Source: Euclidia mi
Taxonomy: Eukaryota; Arthropoda; Insecta; Lepidoptera; Erebidae
Reading direction: 5' to 3'
Assembly (NCBI GenBank): GCA_944739405.2
Contig: OX123182.2
Span: 18,611,326-18,675,325, forward strand
DNA: 64,000 nucleotides
The position numbers were made by a program, and so were the translations under genes. Position 1 is the first letter of the stretch. The number at the start of each line of letters is the position of its first letter. The notes below the pieces were generated by a model. That model saw nothing but the letters and a program-made list of their open reading frames with translations, ran no database searches and had not been told where the DNA came from. Shown here piece by piece: positions 44,793 to 55,812 of the stretch.

Positions 44793-45264
44793 AGGAGGGG
44801 ACGCTCCGCGTGGGCTTGGAGGGGCCTGCGCAGGATGCGTCCAACGGTGCGGGTGCGGGGGACAGTTCTGTCTGTCCCTTGCAGTCGGGTGCGGTCGCGG
44901 GAGGAGAGGCGTGTCGGTGTTGCGTTGCCGCGCGCCCTATCTCCCGCGACCAAATGGGGGCGCACCATTCGATGCGTCGCGGTGGGGCCGCAGAGGAAGA
45001 GGAGATGTGGTGTTGCGTTGCCGTCCTCCCTATCCTCTGCGGCCGCTGGGCGTTTTGGCGGCGGAGTCCAACACCTTAATCCGTCGCCAAGAGGGTTTTG
45101 TTCGGGGCCCGCCTGACCATCTGGCGGGCCAATACCCATCGGAGGGTGGCGACGAGTGCTTTGGTGATGCCCCACCCTCCGACACACGGGTACATGGCGG
45201 AAGTCGGGGTGGTTTTTAGTGGAAACACCACATACTCCGGCTCTTATTTCCCCCAAGAGTCGGA
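44708..45264 (+). mobile_element. GC-rich retroposon, copy 3, no poly-A
   Basis: Matches copies 1 and 2 for most of its length, but the 3' end differs (CACCACATACTCCGGCTC, CCAAGAGTCGGAG) and lacks poly-A. About 17 nt of filler precede it. About 30 bp of the tRNA-like element were lost at insertion. Long open frames (44629-45219 +, 45322-44780 -) are by-products of high G+C. Confidence 0.7.
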
Positions 45265-45417
45265 GCTGCAATATTTCGATAGGTTTCCTCGAAATGACAT
45301 CATAGCCAACATAACGTTGCAATATTTTTAGATACTTGTGTGACGTCTATCTGTATTGTAAGTAATCCAACAATGTTTGGAGTAAATGAAAGAGAGATAG
45401 TCTGTGAATCTGCACTT

Positions 45418-47261
45418 ATAACTGTATCCAAGAAACTTAATAACAGTGTGTATGTAAATAAGGCTAAAAATAAATGTAAGGCATCTTGGGAAGTGATAAA
45501 AATAAACATGATTTTATGCGCTGTTATCAAAGCATTAAGGCAATAAAATATAAAAATAACATAATTAGTAATCCCAGTAATATCGCTAATGCTTTTAATG
45601 AGTACTATACCACAATGAATATCTCAACAAGTAGTAGCAAATGTAATTATGATAGTATTAAGGTCATTAACGATTCAGTATTCTTACATCCATATACACC
45701 AACTGAAGTGGAAACAACAATTAAGGCTCTTAATGATACAAAAGCGGTTGGGTATGATGATGTGTCTACAAGGATATTAAAATTGTGTGCAGACTTAATA
45801 TCATCGCCACTTGCACATATTATTAATTTATCTTTTATACAGGGCACATTTCCGTCAAAGTTAAAGGTTTCTGTTGTAAAACCTATTTTCAAAAAAGATG
45901 ATATCCTCAATCTGAGTAACTATAGACCGATAACTTTAATCCCTACTTTATCAAAAATATTTGAAAAGTTCATGTATACTCGTATCACCAAGTTTTTAAA
46001 TAAATTTAATGTCATTAAACCAGAGCAGAACGGTTTCCAAAAGACTAAGTCCACAACACTTGCAGGTTTTTGCCTTATAAAAGCCATTACAGAAAATATT
46101 GACAATAGAGTTCCGGTGACGGTGATATTCCTGGATATGTCAAAGGCTTTTGATTTCGTTAACCATTCCCCCCTTTTAAATAAATGCCCTATGGGAGCTA
46201 AAGCTCTATGGGATCAGAGGACCTGCTTTCGAGTGGATCCAAAATTACTTATCAAACCGAACACAATGCGTTGAGATTAACCACCTTAACAACAATTTAG
46301 TATCGGTTCCCTCGCGATCGAAATTTCAGGTAAATAAAACAGGCGTACCACAAGGAAGCATAATCGGACCTCTTTTATTCCTTTTGTATATCAACGACCT
46401 GCCTAATATTACAAACCACCAATGCGTATTATTTGCCGATGATATATGTGTAATCATACCAAACATTGACCGTATAACAAAAAATCATGAAGTCGAGGTA
46501 AATAGAACATTAATGAGTATAATAAATTCGCTAACATACAATGACCTTAACGCTAACTTAAATAAAACAAAGTATATACAATTTTCTAACTACAAAGCAA
46601 CAATACATAGTATATCAGTTAAATATGACAATGTTAATATAGATTTCACTAATGATATTAAATTCTTGGGCATATCAGTCGACAACTACTGCAACTGGAA
46701 ATCACACATAAATAATGTATGCACAAAAATAAATAATTTGTTTATGCATTAAAAAAACTACGCGAAACAACTACAGAAGGTACAGCAATCACAGCATACC
46801 ATGGATATGTTGGCTCAGTTCTGCGGTACGGCTTAATATTATGGGGAAACTCAACTCTGATCAATGATGTCTTTGTATCTCAAAAGAAATGCCTAAAAGC
46901 TATATGCAATGCCAAACCTCTAGATTCTTGTAGGCCACTTTTTAGAAAAACTAAGATATTAACCTTGAGTTCTCTTTATATCTTGGAAATCGGACTATTT
47001 GTGAGAAAACATCCGCATCTATTTAAAAAAAGTTGTGAAAATAGCCTGTATAGCCAAAGAGATGCAACAAAACTCGTAGTACCTAAGTGTAAAACTTCTC
47101 TTTATCACAAAAATTGTATGTATATGTGTGTCAAAGTTTATAATAAAATACCCCAATGTATAAGAGAATTACCCTTAAGACTGTTCACATTACGGTTAAA
47201 GAAATGGCTTACAGAACAATGTTTCTACTCCCTCCAAGATCTTTTTGTGTACAAATCCTAA
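45418..47261 (+). pseudogene. LINE reverse transcriptase, three frames
   Basis: First part (to about 46196): SNYRPITLIPTLSKIFEKF, NGFQKTKSTTLA and FLDMSKAFDFVNH (motif A). After a shift near 46200: GVPQGSIIGPLLFLLYIND (motif B) and VLFADDICVIIP (catalytic FADD box, about 46428). FLGISVDNYCNWKSHI follows. After stops near 46752-46960 the C-terminal region resumes (SSLYILEIGLF). The layout and motifs fit the CR1/Jockey superfamily. The copy is relatively young compared with other LINEs here, but dead. Confidence 0.85.
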
Positions 47262-47415
47262 TGAAAATTTGTGTAATTACATTATTGTGTCCTTATATTA
47301 TGTAAATGTACTAAGCTATAATTATTTAAAATTATTGTATGTCCTAAAAGGGCTGATTGATGTTACAATTTAAACCTGTGAACAACTGTATTTACTCAAT
47401 CAATGGCAATAAATA
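45418..47415 (+). mobile_element. LINE (CR1/Jockey-like) inserted in array unit 6
   Basis: The array reads ...GAATCTGCACTTA up to about 45417 and resumes TTTAGTTTTCTTTTTCATTC at 47556. The insert is a 5'-truncated LINE whose 3' end grades into a (TTTAC)28 tail. A short ACTTA-type repeat marks both sides. Confidence 0.85.
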
Positions 47416-47555
47416 TTTACTTTACTTTACTTTACTTTACTTTACTTTACTTTACTTTACTTTACTTTACTTTACTTTACTTTACTTTACTTTACTTTAC
47501 TTTACTTTACTTTACTTTACTTTACTTTACTTTACTTTACTTTACTTTACTTTAC
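47416..47555. repeat. (TTTAC)28 microsatellite, LINE tail
   Basis: 28 perfect TTTAC units directly after the LINE 3' end (...GGCAATAAATA). CR1-group LINEs end in short 3' repeats used for priming, so this array is probably an expanded LINE tail. Its perfection suggests recent expansion. Confidence 0.95.
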
Positions 47556-47884
47556 TTTAGTTTTCTTTTTCATTCAAACTGCCGCAGATTTATTATTCCT
47601 GTCTCATAGTATATTTTCACGTTGTTTGTGCTTTTTTTATGTAGTAGGCGGCAAGCGAGCAGATGATTTGTTGATGGTAAGCAATTACCACCGCCTATGG
47701 ACATAAGCTACACTAGAGGAGTCACTAATGCCTTACAGGCCTTTGGGTTGGAAAAAAGGGATATGAGAAGAAGTGGGGTACCGCAGAGGGAATAGTATAG
47801 TCATATTAGGGGATTGGGCCTCCGGCACTCTCATTCACTGAATAAAACGCAACAATATAGCTTTATTTATTTATTCATTGTTTA

Positions 47885-48135
47885 TTTACAGTCTCACGCC
47901 CTTATACCCGAAGGGGTAGGCAGAGGTGTAAATATTACAACCACATTTGGCCATGAATTTTTAGGTTCTACGAAAGGGGGTGACCCTATTGCCGTTACCG
48001 GGCACATTACCAGACTCTGGGCTGCTACTGAGTATTTGGAAAAACCCAATAACATTTTTGTCCGACCCGAGAATCGGACCCAGGAACTCCGATCAGCAGT
48101 CGTATACGCTATCCACTGAACCACGGAGGCAGTCA
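47885..48135 (-). mobile_element. tRNA-headed SINE, family A
   Basis: Full SINE on the - strand with CCCGAAGGGGTAGGCAGAGG tail and ACCCGAGAATCGGACCC B-box region. It interrupts the array's CAGCAAGGCT block. Confidence 0.8.
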
Positions 48136-48900
48136 ACAATATAGCCATTGTTATTTTACCTCGAGCCATTCATGCTGCATTCAGCAAGGCTCTAACTACC
48201 ATCAAAACTCACAATTCTCGTACAAATAGGGTACCAATTTATAAATGCAATTGTATAATCTGTATCAAACGTGAACGTTCATAAATGAAACATAGCGAAA
48301 TAGCTTTTAATACAAAAATCTGTAAACCACTTTCGGTAGTAACTTAGTAACTTGATAGTAACGTAAATAAATTATTTTGATTCTTAATGATGATGCCTAT
48401 GATTTCTATTAATAAAAACAATCATTTTGTCACAAAATTGGAAATCACGTTACAGTAATTGTAACGAGGTTCGTTAGATGCTACCTAAAAGGTTCGCCCT
48501 TCATTAACATTTCATTTCAATTATGTCTAGAGCGGTCTTACTACATCGATGCTACTTTTGAATACAAAACTGGCATTTAGGTTTCATTATTTTTTTACAA
48601 AATAAGACCTCGACGTGGGAACGTCAGCTATTTAAGAAGAATTATAAGAGCTTTGTGTGATAATAAAGTGACACCTTAGGTTTTACGAAGCAGCAGTGAG
48701 TAATAAACAGAGCAGTGAATATAACCATGTCATCTATCAGAAATAGGATCACCCATTATTCTCTCATCCATCATCTTATGGCCGGCTCATAAGCTCCATT
48801 AAAAATAAAACATGCACTCAGATCTCGAAATCTATGGATAGATCGGGTATTGAATTTAGCGGTTCATTTTATTTAAAAAAAATTTGTAAAGAAAAAGTCT

Positions 48901-48984
48901 GACTCGTGAAGGATTTGAACCTCCGCCCTCCGATGGTCAAGCTTAAGTTTATATTGGCGCTCTCACCTACTGAGCTAACGAGTC
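48901..48984 (-). repeat. tRNA-like element copy 15 (array)
   Basis: 84 nt; anticodon stem mismatch (CCAAT); acceptor, D and T stems intact; TTTTT run 4 nt beyond. Confidence 0.8.
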
Positions 48985-49180
48985 TTGTACGTGTGTGCAA
49001 AAATCTTTCGATAGCTTTCCTCGAAATTACATCATAGTAAACATATAAAAATACTGCAATATTTTTAGATGCGTGACGTTTATTTGTATTGTAGGAAAGC
49101 CAAAAATGTTTAGAGTAAATTAAATATAGTCTGCGAGGTTTTTATTCAAATTTCCTCAGATCAAGTCTTAGGTACCTCGA

Positions 49181-49526
49181 TTATCAAATTTTGGCCAACA
49201 GGAAGAAGCCTTGTAGCCAATGAAAACGATAACAGCCTTTAATATTTTTTTGTAATTTAAGTTTTTGGCCATATGTCAGCCACAAATAATGTAAGGATCG
49301 AAGTTTGGTCTCCTAGGGTAATACATGTCTAACTCGTCCAGTGCGTATTGATGTTCTTTCAGGTATCGTTTTTCTTTTTCGTATGCTTGTGTAGCCAAAT
49401 CAGATGTCGGAGTTTTCAGACTGCCCGAAGGCCCGGAATAAATTTATTTGTATTCAGTCGCTGACAACCAACCAATGCACCTTCTCGAAATGGCCTTCGC
49501 GTCTCGTCTGTATAATTCACGCCTTA
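49181..49526. other. End of array, no gene
   Basis: No domain found in short open frames. Sequence is not recognised. Confidence 0.4.
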
Positions 49527-49690
49527 CGGCCTGATCACGAGATCGGTTTAAGCGGCGAGTGGCGCGGCAGGAGCGATGTACATGGCGCGTTTACTCTGAG
49601 GCGACATCGGTCGCCGCGGCGGCGGCGTAGAAAAGCGCGCCATGTACATCGAAATCGCTCGGCGCTTAGACCGATCTCGTGACCAGGCCG
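49527..49690. mobile_element. 164-bp palindromic GC-rich MITE
   Basis: Terminal inverted repeats of about 65 nt: CGGCCTGATCACGAGATCGG on the left and CGGCCTGGTCACGAGATCGG on the other strand of the right. Flanked by TA (49525-49526 and 49691-49692) within TTA...TAA. It shares the GATGTACATGGCGCG block with the MITE at 3613-4409. It can fold almost completely on itself. Confidence 0.85.
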
Positions 49691-50213
49691 TAACGCATCT
49701 TGGCCTGAAACAAGAATCGGTACGACAAGTTTACATGCCATCCGAAATATATTAGCGCACTGACTATCCATCCAAGTGCTGACTTGTGGAAATGTTGCTG
49801 AACGTTGCGGAAATATTAACATAGAACGACAAGTCAAGTCACGCAGAAACGCTCACCTTTGGGAATTAAGCGATCTGATTATATTTCTGCGTGCATATAT
49901 TATATAAATGTAAATCTACATTTTTCAGTAAATTTTTTAGTGTTTGAAAATTAGCGCTCATTTTATTTCTACGGCACTCTGCCAAAAGGTTTTTTTTTCA
50001 ATGCAGTTTGAATTAAAGTTATAACACTTTTTTTATTTTCTATTTACAAAATATATTCTTTAAATAAGTATAACTGTTTTTTCTACGTTTAAATAATGGT
50101 GAATACGACAAAAGTTTATTTATCTTTACGATATCAACTCACATGTGCTTTTATTGCTCAAAAATATTATACATTATTACGTTCCGTTACGTAGAATATT
50201 TATTTGATATGAG
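49691..50213. other. AT-rich DNA without recognised gene
   Basis: Nothing recognised. Confidence 0.4.
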
Positions 50214-50465
50214 TTAAACAAGGGTGCGTATAGCTTGATGGTAATTGCGATTGTCGCCGCATATGGTCACATACAACACCAAAAGAGTCGGAAGTGCATT
50301 GCCGACCCGAAAAGGAACCAGGAATGGGATAAGGATGAAGAAAATGGGTATGGAGCCTCTGGCACTCTCGCTCATCGAACAAAACGCAACAGCATAGATA
50401 CTGAAAGTCGATATTCTGTGAGAGTGTTGGACTTCCTTGATTGAGCCGGCCCATTCATGTTGAAA
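50214..50465. repeat. Isolated array-type block
   Basis: Has CCTCTGGCACTCTCGCTCA and GTCGATATTCTGTGAGAG, as in the array block at 31268-31590, but without the other unit parts. Confidence 0.55.
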
Positions 50466-50913
50466 AATTGGACTATGAAAGCTCATGGGGCCTTATTATT
50501 TAAAAGGACTTTTTGACGAAGGTAGTTATTTATTTTTATTCGCCATTTTGTTCCAACGAATTTTAGTGACAATAGTTTTACAAAAACTGTTTATAGCGCA
50601 CGTATAATCAATTTAACGCAGGTATGTTTAGAACTAAACCTCAATTTAAATTTTGTCCATGTTTTGTAATAAGGCGGAAGATGACGCCGATTGTTTTCCA
50701 TCGCAATATACTTTTATTTTGAAAAAAATAAGAAGTGTACACAACATTATCATCAAATTCATTCTGTCTCGATAATTAACGGATGTGATCCAATAACCAT
50801 ACCAATTTACAAATACTGCAATAACAAAATCGAGGTAATGTTTTCTTTCAGTCCTCGCAAATCTGCAAGAAAATATACCACTTGTTAAAAAAAACAACAT
50901 CTTTAAAAAGACT

Positions 50914-50997
50914 GACTAGTGAAGGATTTGAACCTCCGCCCTCCGATGGTCAAGCTTTAGTTTATATCGACGCTCTAACCTACTGAGCTAACGAGTC
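50914..50997 (-). repeat. tRNA-like element copy 16
   Basis: 84 nt outside the main array. Changes: ACTAGTC in the 3' acceptor strand and TCGAT in the anticodon stem (G-T pair). TTTTT run follows 4 nt further on. Confidence 0.8.
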
Positions 50998-51289
50998 TTG
51001 TTGGGAAACTTGCAAAAATATCGTCTGGTATCTGCCAAATGACGTCATTTCGCGTCACAATGGAGGAAATAACACACGCAGGCTGTGAGTCACAGCGATC
51101 TATATTTGTCGAGTTTTATGAATGGCCCAAAGATTGAACATGTTTCTATATGTAGTTATATGCTGGTTTAAAACATGTGTAGATAGATCGTGGAACAATT
51201 AAGTTTGGTTATAGTTTGACAAGGCGTGAAGTGTACTGCAAACTAAGTAAAAAAAGTAATTGCTCTAATTATAGTACACATAAATATAA

Positions 51290-51548
51290 CTTTACGCTTT
51301 TTATCCCCGAAGGGGTAGGCAAAGGTGTAGTACACACCCACACTTCGCCAGTTATTTTTCGGTCACAATGTAATAGGGGGCGGGCCTATTGCCATCTACC
51401 GGACACATTGTTAATCGAGCGATAATTAACATTTTAATACACAAATAACTTCGAAAAGTCAGAGGTGTGTGCCCGGGGTAACTGGGGATCGAACCCGAGA
51501 CCATCGTCTCGGCAGTCCGTTACGTACACCACTGGGCTATCACCGCTG
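51290..51548 (-). mobile_element. SINE B
   Basis: Sister of 21983-22240: CCCCGAAGGGGTAGGCAAAG, GCCATCTACCGGACACATTG and a tRNA-like head region GATCGAACCCGAGACC. Confidence 0.8.
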
Positions 51549-51639
51549 CAAAAATATACTGCTGCTAATTTTATTATTATTTTTATTATTGGAAACTAAA
51601 CGGCTTTCTACAGCAACTGTCCTGAATTAGACGACGCTT

Positions 51640-51990
51640 AATTATTAAACTGAAAACCCAGGCTCTGAAAACCACTTGCAGATGAAAGCTACGTCCAACT
51701 TTGTCACATGGGGGTCATCAACCTCGTAGCACTATCCCAGTTGAAACCAGGGGTCAGCATACTGGTCTCTTAAACCAGATTTGACTGAATAACTATTAGT
51801 GTTAGTTTATGCTACTGTCTGTTTTTTCAGAGGTACTGCCACCCTATGACAAATGTTGAAGATTTTCATGACAGCCGGGACCGACGGCTTAACTTGCTCG
51901 CCGAAGCACAGGGCAAGCGATAATTAATAGGTAATCTAGATACCGATACCCTCTGCATGGCAGTCTGTTGTTATCTCCACTAGACGGAGC
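51640..51990 (-). mobile_element. SINE C relative, diverged
   Basis: On the + strand: TATCCCAGTTGAAACCAGGG, CATGACAGCCGGGACCGACG and CTCTGCATGGCAGTCTGTTG. These match SINE C on the opposite strand with indels. Confidence 0.65.
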
Positions 51991-51999
51991 ATGGACTGT

Positions 52000-52529
52000 G
52001 GAGAGGCAACTCCTCAAATGGCTGTGCCACCTTACAGTTTGAGTGAGTTACTAACTTAGTGTAGAGTAACTTAGAGTAACCTACCTAGTGTAGCTATTCA
52101 TAAAAATAAAACAGTGAATTTATGAGAAAACTCTGAAGCTCGCTTGAATGCTACATTTTTGTGATGCAATAGAATTAACTGCATAAACATATATTGTGAA
52201 ATCAATTTACGGTTCTGTTTTTTAATGCGCTTGGAAAAATAGTTGCGTAGCGAGCACAAAATAGTTTAGATCTATATATCTGCACGCCACAGCCAGAATG
52301 TACGTACGTAACTTATGTATACCTGAACAAAATAAAAACTAGATTAATAATAATTCGCATTCCAATAACACATTGTAATTTGTTATACCTAGAAATCTCA
52401 TAGCTTTCTAGATAGATGGCAAAGTGCCAAGCGTTTTCGTAAAAATTACGGACGCATTTATATGAATTCAATTATTTGTCTCTTTGTAGCTAAACTTACT
52501 AAAGTAATCACATAATTGTAATTTACGTA
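52000..52529. other. Intergenic DNA without recognised gene
   Basis: Nothing recognised. Confidence 0.4.
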
Positions 52530-52620
52530 ACACATTGAAATTAAACTACAGCTTACGATTTTTATCGCGATGAATTTGATCTATTTATTGACATTACATT
52601 TAAACCGAATTACCGTATAG
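52530..52620. mobile_element. Penelope-like end fragment
   Basis: ACACATTGAAATTAAACTAC and the following ~70 bp match the outer end of the terminal repeat at 6752. Confidence 0.65.
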
Positions 52621-53635
52621 GATTTATTATAAAATTCTGGTGCAACGAAGCGATATTCTAGTGTTGGGAGCTATTCTAGTGTTGGGACTAACAGGGTGCT
52701 ACACAGTTTTAGCCCACTGCGCTCGCTGCTGGCTTTCCAATATTATGTGCATATTAAATTGTTAATTATAGCTAACTAAACGATGAAGGAAGTTCTACAT
52801 ATTGATCTCGAACGGCATGCGATGTCTACCAACCCGTACTCGGCAAGCATGTTGGACTGTGGTGTACCTAACTCATCTCATTGTGAGAAGACAGACGTGC
52901 GCAGCAGTGGGACAGTAATTTACAAGGCTGATGATGTTGTTGCAAAAAGAAGTAGAACCTGTGTAATGGCAACAAGATAAATTCATCAACAAATAGGCAC
53001 CATTATATTTTAAACAAATCATTGTTTTCAATACACAAATATTTTCCTTGGTAGGAACTTATTACTTAATATTTCCTACGGTTTATAGTCGAAATACTTA
53101 ACTGTGTATAAAACTACTTTCTTGTTATATTTGAAGTGATTGACTTTCTGTAAACCCACTTTCTTGTGTATGCAGTCTTTTAATTTCCAGAGGACAGAGT
53201 CAGATTTTATGTAAAAACGTAGCATTGTTTTAAGGGAAGGTGAACATTTTCTTTTGATATAATCCTGGCAAACAACTTCCTTCCTTCATTGACTCTCAAA
53301 ATGCTACCGTCACTTTAAGGTGCCCTTAGTGCCTACGTACGTACGTACATATATAAACAAGCTAAAGGAGACAGCTACAAATGCTCCCACTATAAGTTAC
53401 TTCATCAAGCTAATTGACAGTAATTTGTTTTCGGTGGTGTCACTGACGTCGACCATCGACCACAAATGGTAGGTTATTCAACAGATTGCTCATAGCATCG
53501 TAAACTATTGTATAGAAATAGGTTTATTTACAAGTTGCTGCTAGACAAAGGTCGTGATAGGTTGGCAAGCATAACAGTTACTGACTGCACCCGACTCTGA
53601 AGCAAGAAAATATAAAAATGATATTAATTAATATC
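52621..53635. other. Intergenic DNA without recognised gene
   Basis: A fragment near 52845-52935 (CATTGTGAGAAG, GTGGGACAG) resembles the old SINE family at 24225. No gene. Confidence 0.4.
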
Positions 53636-53639
53636 CACT

Positions 53640-54700
53640 GCGTTAGCATTACTTTCGCGACCACGCCAGAGCGTTTGACTTTGTTTCGCATAGTCTACTC
53701 TTAAAAAAACTAGAAAACAATGGTATTCGAGAACAAGCCGTAAATTGGCTGTAAACTTATCTGGAAAATAGACTCCAATGTGTAGAAATCGCCCAACCCA
53801 ACGAAAAAGGATCCGTTTAATCATAGAGGTCTGATTGTGAAAATAAAAAATATATAGTCCCACAAGGGAGCGTGCTTGTTCCTCTTTTGTTTTTTATATA
53901 TATCAATGACATTACGCATCATAAAACAATACCATTTGCAGATGACATTTCAATTATAATAACTACTAATTAAAACATGACAATTGCACAGCATACGATA
54001 GACTAACATGAATGATACACTGACATTAGTTATAAATTGGTTGAACAATAATAATTTACAGATTAACATCTCAAAAACAGATTTAATTAATTTCAATAAT
54101 GTTAAACACAATACTCTTAATCTTCATTACAATGGACATATACTTATGGAAATAATGAAAATGTGACATTTCTTGGTATAATTATTAATAATAAACTAAA
54201 CTGGAAAGAACATATCGAAAAAACTTGCAGTAAATTAAATGGATTCTCATTTGCGCTGTACAAACTTGCAAAGGTTGCAAGTAAACATGCAGCATGTATG
54301 GCCTATTTAGCATATTATTATATTGAATCTGTGCTACGGTATAGCTTGTTGATATGGGGAAACGGAACAGATATAAATAAGGTCTTTATTGCCCAAAAAA
54401 GGTGTGTAAGGACTATCTGTGATATTGCGCCGGACGTTTCCTGTCGTTCTTATTTTGACAATCTAGGAATACTGTCTTTGCCTTGTTTATATATTTTAGA
54501 AGTCGGAAAAATTCGTCAAACAAGATCAGCATTTATTCAGTCTTGCCAAACATGTAACAAAGAAAAGTAATATACGTAACCCAAACAGATTGGTTCTTAA
54601 CATGATACCAAAAAGTTCACGCTTTAAAAATAATTGTTATGCAATGTGTGTAACTATATATACAAAATTTCAATGCACATAAAAGAGCAAATTTTATGAA
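53640..54700 (+). pseudogene. LINE reverse transcriptase C-terminal remnant
   Basis: Early part is full of stops, but FLFCFLYISMT (motif B end) and the AFDF-like region near 53675 are visible. The longest open piece (54163-54570) has FLGIIINNKLNWKEHI, LRYSLLIWGNGTDINKVF and AQKRCVRTICD, the typical thumb/C-terminal pattern. Confidence 0.75.
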
Positions 54701-55360
54701 AATTCACAAGGGATTTGAGAAATTCGCTACGACAACAAATGTTTTATTCAGTTTAAAAGTTTCTGGATCGGAAATAGTACTGGTATACATGCAACATTAT
54801 AACCCTATTGCTTAAACGTATTTCATTTATTAATATGACCACATTACAACTAGAAAAGAAAAATCTGGGGCACGACAGTGCCCCCACCAAGTCGAGCAAA
54901 AAGCGACACGGCCGTACCATCCTTTTCTTCGTTGTGGATAAAACTAGAAGCCTGATTTATTAGTAACCATGCAGGCATTGTGTGAACATAGTGTATTTCA
55001 AATTTCATTCAATTTGAACCAGTATTTTAAGAATTATAACGAGTCAAAATTCTTAATTTTGTCACTCACTGACCGATCATGAAAAGTCTAAGGCACTTCT
55101 AGCAGACATAGAAGCTTCAAATTTAGGAAACAATTAGTGTTTAGTATATGTATCAAGGAAAAACTAAAATATTTTAAATTTCTGTCCAGTTTTCGAGATA
55201 CATTAACTGCATAAATAACTTTGTAATCCCATATAAATATAAAGGATTAAAAAAATATATTTACAGTTAGAGCTTAAATTAAGAAAATTGGTTGTTGGTG
55301 TACAAGAAGAAGTTACCGGAAAGGACAAAAGTAAGACTATCTACAAAAAGAAATGAGATC

Positions 55361-55690
55361 CCATAAAAACAATACTTGTCAAAGATACCAAGTCTCGCCA
55401 CCGTAAAAACTTGTGAGATCCACGTAACTACCTAATACCAAATCGGTTAATTAAAAATCTTTAATGTTTTAAATAAATATATTGACTTGGCAATCGCATT
55501 AAACAATCTAATTTATATATGTGTTACTTAGGAGATATATTGTGTTTTCATGCTATGGCCGAGTCAATATATTTATTTAAAACATTAAATATTTTTAATT
55601 AACCGTCTTGGTATTAGGTAGGTACGTGGATCTCACAACTTTTTACGGTCGCGAGACTTGGTATCTTTGACAAGTATTGTTTTTATGGGA
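55361..55690. repeat. Large inverted repeat (about 128-nt arms)
   Basis: Arms 55361-55489 and 55562-55690 are about 90% reverse-complementary, with a 72-nt spacer. Shared blocks: AAACAATACTTGTCAAAGAT and AAATAAATATATTGACT. No TTAA or TA target repeat was recognised. Confidence 0.85.
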
Positions 55691-55812
55691 TATATATTTG
55701 CATGCTATTAACTATGACTAAATGGGCTTGTTCTTAATATTATATAATTATTCGAATGCAAACATCTTATGTGACCGTATTTACAGTGAATAAATGATTT
55801 GAATTTGAATTT

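Larger units (their letters stand above)
28700..49180. repeat. Long-period tandem array of about seven units
   Basis: Units start near 28700, 31675, 33545, 38838, 41875, 43705 and 48268, each with a variant of AACGTTCATAAATCAAACAT. Order inside a unit: a 'TTCATTTCAATTGAGACTAG' block, a 'CACCCATTATTTTTCTCAT' block, the tRNA-like element on the - strand, 'CTGCAATATTTCGATAG', a 'GAGATAGTCTGTGA' block, then a 'GCAGACGG...CAGCAAGGCT' block. Raw spacing is 1.8-5.3 kb, but subtracting clear insertions leaves roughly 1.2-1.9 kb. The units differ by many substitutions and indels, so the array is old. Confidence 0.8.
53636..55812 (+). mobile_element. Decayed CR1/Jockey-like LINE
   Basis: RT remnants at 53640-54700. 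The 3' end GTGAATAAATGATTTGAATTTG ends with a short TTTGAA repeat near 55812. A fold-back at 55361-55690 interrupts the 3' part. Related in layout to the LINE at 45418, but older. Confidence 0.65.

Noticed and set aside
47416..47555. CRISPR-like repeat array
   Set aside because: Units are 5 nt without spacers; a microsatellite in an animal genome.
47357..47609. Open frames encoding repeated YFTLL
   Set aside because: Pure translation of the (TTTAC)n microsatellite.
49404..49837. Arg-rich open frames near 49500-49800
   Set aside because: By-products of the GC-rich palindromic MITE at 49527-49690.
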